Positions 57,327 to 64,000 of a stretch of 64,000 bases of DNA are shown here, piece after piece (position 1 is the first letter of the stretch; each line of letters starts with the position of its first letter). The position numbers and the translations under genes are program-made. The stretch spans positions 289,962,423 to 290,026,422 of the forward strand of contig NC_133650.1 in NCBI RefSeq assembly GCF_009905375.1. Reading direction: 5' to 3'. This stretch comes from Apium graveolens (lineage: Eukaryota; Streptophyta; Magnoliopsida; Apiales; Apiaceae). The notes under the pieces are model-generated. The model worked only from the letters and a program-made list of their open reading frames with translations, was not told where the DNA came from and did not search any database.

Positions 57327-58057
57327 CACCATAAGAAAAATGTCCGATATCTATATTATTTGGCAACCGATGTTAATATCGGTGATATTTATTCTGGACA
57401 TTGGCCAAAACCTAATATTTTTTACTTGCTTAGATATCGCTTCTGGCAAACTGGCTGATGTCCATGTATTGTCTTTTTACAAAAAATGTTAGAAATAAAT
57501 TATTTAATAAATAAATTACACCTATTACAACAGATTAAACATATATTAAATTATGTTTTTTTCCACATTGACATTGAATATTTTGATTTAGGTAATGTAA
57601 AATCAGATATTAAACATATATTTCTTTAGTAAAAGGTGATGTTTATATTGACACATAGACATCGGTTTTATCCCAAATAAAGTGATGTATATGTTCAATT
57701 TATACTTGAACATGTCAATTTTTGACATCGATTTTTTTTTCTAAAAATGATGTACATTAACTCTTTTTATCTAAAAGCGATATACATTAACTCTTTCGGG
57801 GAACAAAAAATTGGTTAGGGGGAAATTTTTGGGAGGGGGAATTTTGGAACAAAAAATGAATGGGATTTTGACTAAAGGGGGAAAATAAAGGTGGGGTGAA
57901 ATATTTTTTTTGGTGAAATTTAGACATCGGTTCAATAATAACTGATGTCTTCAAATAATAAAGATATTAGAAAAATACAGATTTAATACTTTTAACATCA
58001 GTAGCACCGTCAACCGATGTCTAATGTGTGATATTTATTAACATTTTTCTTGTAATA
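57327..58057. mobile_element. Non-autonomous CACTA-like element (731 bp)
   Basis: The left end CACCATAAGAAAAATG and the right end CATTTTTCTTGTAATA resemble the CACTACAAGAAAA-type ends of plant CACTA elements; the last bases on the right are mutated. ATT flanks both sides (57324-57326 and 58058-58060), a 3-bp duplication. Subterminal ACCGATGT and GACATCGGTT words recur in both orientations. No transposase. Confidence 0.62.
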
Positions 58058-58060
58058 ATT

Positions 58061-59079
58061 ACTCGATTTTTATTACAATTCAATTAATACTTTGTATAAA
58101 ATGTAGAAGCGGGGTCAATGTGTAAATTATATATAAAATGAAGCTCAAATTCGTTGTTCTTATCAAAACATGCACAAATTTTACTTTAATTTTTTGACAG
58201 GGCAAATCGAACAAAATAATGAAAGCTGGAATTACTGTTTTTTTGTCAAAACCTGGATTCTTGATTTTTCTGGCTGTGATGGTTATCTTCTAACCTTGTA
58301 TAGCTATGCAACGGAGTGTACCAGTGATTTAAACAGGTACATTGTGACAACACTTTATATTATATATATTTGAAAACGGAGAGAGAGTATATAATTACGT
58401 TCCACCCAAAAGTATGGCATGCAAACACAAATGATTACCCGTTAATTTTTATGCTCCTAAAAAGTTGTTCAAAAGCTATTCAAATTTTTTATTTTTTTTA
58501 TATTAATGCTCAAATTTGTAATATAGTTTAGCTATATTCGAAGATATAGCAAACGAAAAAAGGAGGGGAAATCTATTTGGATCGATTATTTAATTAGTGC
58601 CAGTGGTTTGTTATGTCAAAAGTGCGCAAGCCACATTCTTAGTAATTCACAATTCACAAAAACAAAGGGGGCAGGTATATATTGCTGACATAACAAGAAG
58701 TACTTGTGACCAAATATCAATGATCAAAAATAATATTAGGAGGATTTTCATGGTAAACCGGCTTTTAGCAATTAATCGGGATGAGTATCCATTTCAAGAA
58801 ATTTTTAAGACATGGACGGTAAAATTCTTAACACTTGAATTATCCTATGAAAATGAATAGAATGATTCAACTTAAATGGATGACCTTTTCATATAGGCAG
58901 TTGACTAGTTTCTTAGAACATCTCCCATCATAAAGAATTCTTAATTTAAAATTAAATTGACATACCAAAAATAAAAAAATGTAGTCAATCTCTTCAAAAA
59001 ATCACACTGCAATCACATCCACCTCTTGTCTATGATTATAGTCAACCTCTTAGGTTTGATTATATTTGTCGATCCACCA
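58061..59079. other. Spacer without recognised genes
   Basis: Frames at 58170-58373 and 58597-58860 carry no motif I recognise. Confidence 0.4.
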
Positions 59080-59213
59080 CATGCATATAACAAATCCGTA
59101 GAAAGATTACACATCAGTTATTACCATATTAAAGTGATATATTATATTCATGCATATAACAAATCTCTAGAAAGATTACACATCAGTTATTATCATATTA
59201 AAGTGATATATTC
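59080..59213 (+). repeat. Two-copy tandem repeat, period 69
   Basis: CATGCATATAACAAATCYSTAGAAAG... at 59080-59144 recurs at 59149-59213 with few changes. This makes the apparent repeated peptide in a 77-codon frame there. Confidence 0.92.
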
Positions 59214-59215
59214 CG

Positions 59216-59900
59216 GAGAAAATTGCACTTTGCTTAATATGGTATTGGAAACTCAATAGTATTGGAAACTCAGTTTGCACCCCTCAACTATCCAATTCAG
59301 AAAGCACCCCTTCGACGGTTATTATTAAAAAAGTAAGGGGTAGAATGAGAATTTCAGTAAAATATTAACTAAACTAATTTTTTTATTTTTCAGATTATAT
59401 TAAAAAATGAATTTATTCTTATAGCTATAAAATAATATCATTAAATTTTTTGAATAATATTATATAGTTGAGTTTTGAATTTTAGTAATATTATTAATGT
59501 CAAAAATTATATAATTCTACCAAAATTAAATTCAAAATAATTTTTTATATATATATTTTATATATATTTAATTTAATGTAATTATTTCATTTTAAAGTCT
59601 TTGACGTCGTTATGATTTTAAAGTGCATTTAATGAAAATATTCTGATCAATATTAATATTTAATATACAAGAAATCATTTTTATAAATATTTTAACTTAT
59701 TTTTGAAATTCTAACTAAAATTTATTTAAAATTTTAAAATAAAGTTCCATTTTTACCCCTTATTATTTTAATTATAATCTGCAAAAGGGTGCATACTGAA
59801 TTAGTAAGTTGAAGTTGAGGGGTGTAAGTTGTATTTCTGAAAGTTCTGGTACAAAATTGTTTTTTCAATTTTGTTTGAGGGTGCAAAGTGCAATTTTCTC
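59216..59900. mobile_element. Non-autonomous element with GAGAAAATTGCACTTTGC ends
   Basis: GAGAAAATTGCACTTTGC at the left is exactly complementary to GCAAAGTGCAATTTTCTC at the right. Internal inverted matches such as CACCCCTCAACT and AGTTGAGGGGTG extend the symmetry. A flanking TATATT is present on both sides but no exact duplication is certain. Mutator-like origin is possible. Confidence 0.7.
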
Positions 59901-59930
59901 TATATTATATTTATAACAATCTAAAATATT

Positions 59931-60072
59931 AATAACATACTATTTTTAAATTATAGCCAATCAATATACTTAATACCATCGAAGCAAAATGTCTTACACA
60001 TTCAACAAATTTTACATAATATCTTACATGTCCAATTTTTTCAACTGTCAATCTCATTGGAGATGCTCTTAC
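59931..60072. mobile_element. 3' fragment of the GAGTATCTYCAACCAT MITE family
   Basis: TCTTACACATTCAACAAATTTTA through ATTGGAGATGCTCT matches the right third of the copies at 44259 and 50957. Confidence 0.65.
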
Positions 60073-60133
60073 CATCGTAATAGCGATTTTAAGAATATAA
60101 TAAAAGTTCAAATTTGGACAATTTCCGTTAAAA

Positions 60134-60448
60134 CAGTGAACTAAATTTTGATTTAAATTGGATCAACGAACAATATTCGTCCAAATTTAAATTATTCATC
60201 GATCCAGATTTGTACTAATATTAAAATAATAAATTTCAATTTTTCTTATATATTTTATTAGTTAAAATTTTGATTTATGATATTTATAAATACATGTAAT
60301 TACTAATATTTTTATATATGATAATTATGGGAAGAATATTATTGATATTAATAACTTTATAATAAAAATTAGAACTAAATGTGTTTACTATTTTTAATAT
60401 ATATTTGGTATTTTTGAATTTTATCGTTCATTATTAACAATATTTTTA

Positions 60449-60482
<34 letters not shown>

Positions 60483-60588
60483 GATTAAGATAATACCTTA
60501 CATCACATAAAAGTATATATTTATTATTATAAAAATTAAAATACTAAAAAAATATTTTAATATTTAAATCAAAATTTAAACTAAACTG
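60134..60588. repeat. Inverted repeat pair, possible MITE
   Basis: CAGTGAACTAAATTTTGATTTAAAT at 60134-60158 is nearly complementary to 60562-60588 (ATTTAAATCAAAATTTAAACTAAACTG). The inside is very AT-rich and includes an AAT microsatellite at about 60452-60481. Confidence 0.5.
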
Positions 60589-60857
60589 TTGGAGAGAGGT
60601 TCGGTTCAAATTTGAACGTTCAAATTTGGACCCATTTCTTGGAATTCCCGCCGATATATAACATTTGTGTGACTTTTCTTTTCTGCATTATCAATACAAA
60701 TTTCATCTTATTCTTCTTCATTTTATGTATGTTTGTTCATTGTAGTTTATCAGTTTTACAGAATATATTCAAATTTATCTTATACATAAAATCGTCCCAA
60801 CTCTTACCTTCAAAATCATTTTCATCATCTGTGTCATCTCAACTCTTACCTTCGGAA

Positions 60858-61990
60858 ATATAAGTTTTTCCCTATTATTTTCTCAGAAGTGCCTCATACT
60901 TAGCTTCAAACTCCAAATAAGCCTTATCCTTCTTCACTTTTTTTGGCTTCCTACATTCTTTGGCAAGGTGACCAAATTCATCACAATTCTAACATATAAT
61001 ATTTGATATGTCAACAGATCCTGACTTGTAGGCACCCTTGCCTGTTGCATTTGTCTGAGTCTTTCTTTTTCAGTTGTTGTTGTATGAAATACCTAGGCTT
61101 CTTGACTCTGATGTTTGAAATTTTCTTGCTAGATAAGCCATAGACTGGTCCATTTCATCCAACTCATCAAGAGTATAGTACTCATCATCTTCCAACTCCA
61201 GACTTTTTCTTGAGATTCCTTGTTCTTCTGCTCAACAGCTTGAATAACTTGAGTCCGAGGTTTAATTTTATCTCCAGACATTTTCTTATCATTGGTTATC
61301 GGGGCACTTGATACATCCACAACATACCCTTGAATTACTTTTAATGACTTTCTTTGCATTATTTCTAACTGATAAATTTTGAGAATGCCATACAAAACTT
61401 TCAAAGTTATTCTTCCTAGATCTTTTCCTTTGCTTATTGCAGAGATCTTTTGTTCTAAATGGTCAGGAAGAGTGGGAAAGAATTTAAGATTAACTTCCTC
61501 AACTTCATAGTACTTGTCATGAAACTGCAAGTCATTTATCAATTTGTTGAATCTTTCAAAGACCTCAGTAATGCCTTCTTTAGGTTTAACCATGAAATCC
61601 TCATATTGTGAGACCAGAATCCTTCTTTGGTTGATCTCACCTCTTCAGTACCTTCACACAAGATCTCTATTTTTCCCAGATCTGTTTAGCTGACTCACAG
61701 TTGATAATGTTGTTGTACATCACATGATCAAGAGATTCAATGAGAATGAGTTGCAAGCTACTATCAAGTGAAACTTTCTCCTTTTCTGTTTCAGTATATG
61801 TAGATGGATCTTTAGGAGCAAAGTGTCCAGGAATGACCATATCACTATTTGTTGCTTCAGACACCCTTACCATAGGAATTAAACGTCCACGCTTAAGAAT
61901 TTCAATATACAGTGGATTGGCCATCTTGATAAACAACATCATTTCTTCTTCCATAAGATGTAATTCACTTTGTCAAATACAGAGATCTTG
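60858..61990 (-). pseudogene. Copia Gag, minus strand (element E), with frame breaks
   Basis: On the minus strand, from near 61990: VFDKVNYILWKKK, a frameshift, MLFIKMANPLYIEILKRG and IPMVRV, then the Gag helical domain (SLQLILIESLDHVMYN, INCESAKQIWE, VFERFNKLINDLQF, VNLKFFPTLPDHLEQK). It ends with a zinc knuckle CDEFGHLAKEC near 60953-60988 and a basic tail. A TAG lies inside the knuckle, and frameshifts occur near 61130 and 61620. The N-terminus is close to the Gag of element B at 9246-9438, so both belong to one SIRE/Maximus-like group. Protease and pol are not present to the left of 60858. Confidence 0.85.
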
Positions 61991-62049
61991 ATACTACCAA
62001 TTTCTATTCACTCATACTTCCAAGATCTAATCTGTTTACTTTCATATTT

Positions 62050-62061
62050 TGCTCTGATACC
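62050..62061 (-). other. Primer-binding site of element E
   Basis: The minus strand reads TGGTATCAGAGC. Only a few bases of its own LTR end (CCTTACA) separate it from the plus-strand LTR at 62072. Confidence 0.85.
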
Positions 62062-62071
62062 ACTTGTAAGG

Positions 62072-62685
62072 TGTTAGATATATTTGTGATGTCATGTCTA
62101 ATAATGATTTGTGTTTAGTTTTCAGATCTTAACTAACAGGACAAATCAGGACTTAACTGTAAATCGGTACTTATACTGAAGTCAGAGCTTAAGATATCAG
62201 AATTTAAGTTATCAGAACTTTAGATATCAGAAGATATTTATCAGAAGATAATATCAGGACTTAAGAAGACTTTCAGATAAGGAAGACGGATGATTTAAAG
62301 GAAAGAAGATCAAAACTAAAACAAGAAGAGATATGCATGGAGAAGAATTCTATGAAGAATAGAATACTTGGAGGAAAAGATAACTAATTGATATATTTTA
62401 GGATGCAGACTCATATTCGATATCAATTAGAATATTACTTGTAAATGTGTGTCTATATAAATACAGCATAGGGTTTACACTATAAGTGTTATCTTAATCG
62501 AGAATATTATTCATTGTAACCCTAGTAGCTCTCGTGATATTTGTTCATCACTGAGAGAGAACGTTTTCATTATAATACTATTTTATTAATAAGATTATTC
62601 TGTGTTTCATACTTGTGTTCTTAATTCAATTTGATTGTAGTATACACTGTATTCAACCCCCTTCTACAGTGTGTGTGACCTAACA
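62072..62685 (+). repeat. 5' LTR of copia element D (614 bp)
   Basis: It starts TGTTAGATATATTTGTGAT and ends GTGTGACCTAACA. It is the same family as the solo LTR at 42774-43403. It contains an ATCAGAACTTAAG-type array (62180-62270), TATATAAATACAGCATAGGG as promoter and CAACCCCCTTCTACAGTG near the end. Confidence 0.92.
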
Positions 62686-62687
62686 AG

Positions 62688-62700
62688 TGGTATCAGAGCC
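62688..62700 (+). other. Primer-binding site of element D
   Basis: TGGTATCAGAGCC lies two bases after the LTR end. Confidence 0.92.
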
Positions 62701-62739
62701 AATCTGTTAACATATATACAGTAAAGATCCAAAACAATC

Positions 62740-64000
62740 ATGTCTGGAGAAGAACAAACTCCAACTAAGCCCACCAAAACTGAAGAAACTCCAAAAACTT
62801 AAATCCATAATCGATATGAGACTATTAGGGTTCCCATACTGAAACCTTCTGAGTATCCCATATGGAAAGTGAGGATGACTATGTTTCTGGAAGATACAGA
62901 TCCAGAATACCTTGACAGAATTAATGAAGGACCACATAAGCCAATCAAGCTCTCTGTTGTAGTTGCAGATCAGCTAGCACAGACTGTACCAAAGGAGAAA
63001 AGTGAATATACAGCTGAAGATATCTCATCTATTGCCAAGGATGCAAAGGTAAGGCATTTGATGCATAGTGCCATTGATAATGTCATGTCAAACAGGGTAA
63101 TTAACTGCAAGACTGCAAAGGAGATATGGGATGCCTTGGAAATAAGATGTCAGGGAACTGATGCAATTAACAAGAACAGGAGGACTATACTCACTCAAGA
63201 GTATGAGCACTTTGACTCAAAACCTGATGAGTCATGAACTGGTTTATATGACAGATTTGTCAAACTCTTGAATGATCTGTCACTGGTGGATAAGGAATAT
63301 GATCTTGAAGATATTAATCTTAAATTCCTTTTAGCTCTTCCTGAAAGTTGGAATTTGAAGGCAACTACTATAAGAGACAACTATGCTCTTGATGAAACTA
63401 TTCTTGATGAAATTTATGGTATGCTCAAAACTCATGAGCTTGAAATGGATCAAAGAAGCAAGAGGCATGGGAGAAAATCAAGAACTGTTGCTTTTAAGGC
63501 TGAGGAGGAATCCCCCAAAGTGGTTGCCTCAAAGAAAGGCAAAGGAAAGGCTCTCATCACAAAGTCTGATACTGAGTCATCAAGTTCTGATAGTGATGAG
63601 GATTCAGAAACTGAAAGTCTATCTGAGATGGATGCTGATGAAGAGATGATGAAATTGTGTGCTCTCATGGTGAAGGGCATCATAAAGATAGCCGACAGGA
63701 AATTCAGAAAGGGAAGGAAGTTTTTCAGGAAAAGTGGAAGTTCTGATAAGAAGGGATTCAGAAAATCTGAAGGCAAAGCAGGAAAGTCTGACAAAGGAGA
63801 TTACTCAAATGTTAAATGCTATAATTGTGGTGAGAAAGGCCACATATCTCCTGATTGCAAGAAAGGAAAAGGTGACAAAGGCAAGACACTTATCACAAAG
63901 AAGAAAAGCTGGACAGAAACTTTAGATTATGAAAATGAGGTGAACTATGCCTTGATGGCAAATGCTGATAGCAGTTCTGAAGTGCTGAGTTAAAGGTACC
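62740..64000 (+). pseudogene. Copia Gag of element D with in-frame stops, runs to window end
   Basis: The ATG at 62740 starts MSGEEQTPTKPTK and meets TAA at 62800. The same frame goes on with RVPILKPSEYPIWKVRMTMF, KTAKEIWDALEI, a TGA at 63235, LYDRFVKLLNDLSL and KFLLALPESW. An acidic Ser/Asp-rich stretch follows at 63560-63640, then a basic segment and a CCHC zinc knuckle (CYNCGEKGHISPDC, 63817-63858). TAA at 63991 ends the open part. This is a plant SIRE-like Gag that packages element RNA. Three stops in one frame, without frameshifts, suggest recent decay. Pol lies beyond the window. Confidence 0.88.

Noticed and set aside
55586..59213. CRISPR-like array from the tandem repeats
   Set aside because: Two-copy tandem repeats without regular spacers, in a plant nuclear context. 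Not a CRISPR.
59026..59259. 77-codon frame with repeated peptide
   Set aside because: The peptide repeat is just the translation of the 69-bp tandem repeat, and it runs into a transposon end.

Overview
The window is a gene-poor, transposon-dense piece of a eudicot plant nuclear genome. Supporting evidence: plant-type Ty1-copia polyproteins, a SAUR gene, RPA1-like, F-box and DUF3444 fragments, and Stowaway, hAT, CACTA and pogo-type DNA elements. Apiaceae is a guess from the general look of the repeats, not shown by a marker. Only one gene looks like an intact ordinary host gene: a SAUR auxin-response gene on the minus strand at 41521-41955.

Layout. 1-1677: probable end of a long Ty3-gypsy LTR. 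1678-9245: copia element A, with near-identical LTRs, an intact Gag-protease frame and a wrecked, deleted pol. 9246-10749: the LTR and gag start of a minus-strand copia element B. 10750-18468: the 3' half of a SIRE-type copia element (RT, RNase H, long env-like third ORF, 3' LTR), cut at the RT/RNase H border by a composite insert at about 11487-12754. 18469-27370: AT-rich DNA with a cluster of unrelated broken gene fragments (RPA1-like in two halves, B3-like, F-box, DUF3444). 27376-34853: complete copia element C with a perfect 5-bp target duplication, inserted close to a Helitron-like 3' end at 34914. 34915-60600: AT-rich DNA with many non-autonomous DNA transposons, a solo LTR and the SAUR gene. 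60858-64000: two divergently oriented copia gag regions around one LTR.

Most notable signals. (1) Element C has no initiator-Met tRNA primer-binding site. The sequence one base after its 5' LTR is perfectly complementary over 16 nt to a motif inside the same LTR, which suggests self-primed reverse transcription. (2) A pogo/Lemi-like element carries an intact 126-codon frame that joins the transposase DNA-binding head to its C-terminal tail without the catalytic core. (3) The fragment cluster ends at a Helitron-like terminus, and its RPA1 halves are in swapped order. (4) Three LTR types share a short ATCAGAACTTAA motif array.

All calls come from reading the sequence by eye. No homology search was run, so family names rest on recognised motifs and element boundaries are good to a few bases unless a target duplication fixes them.
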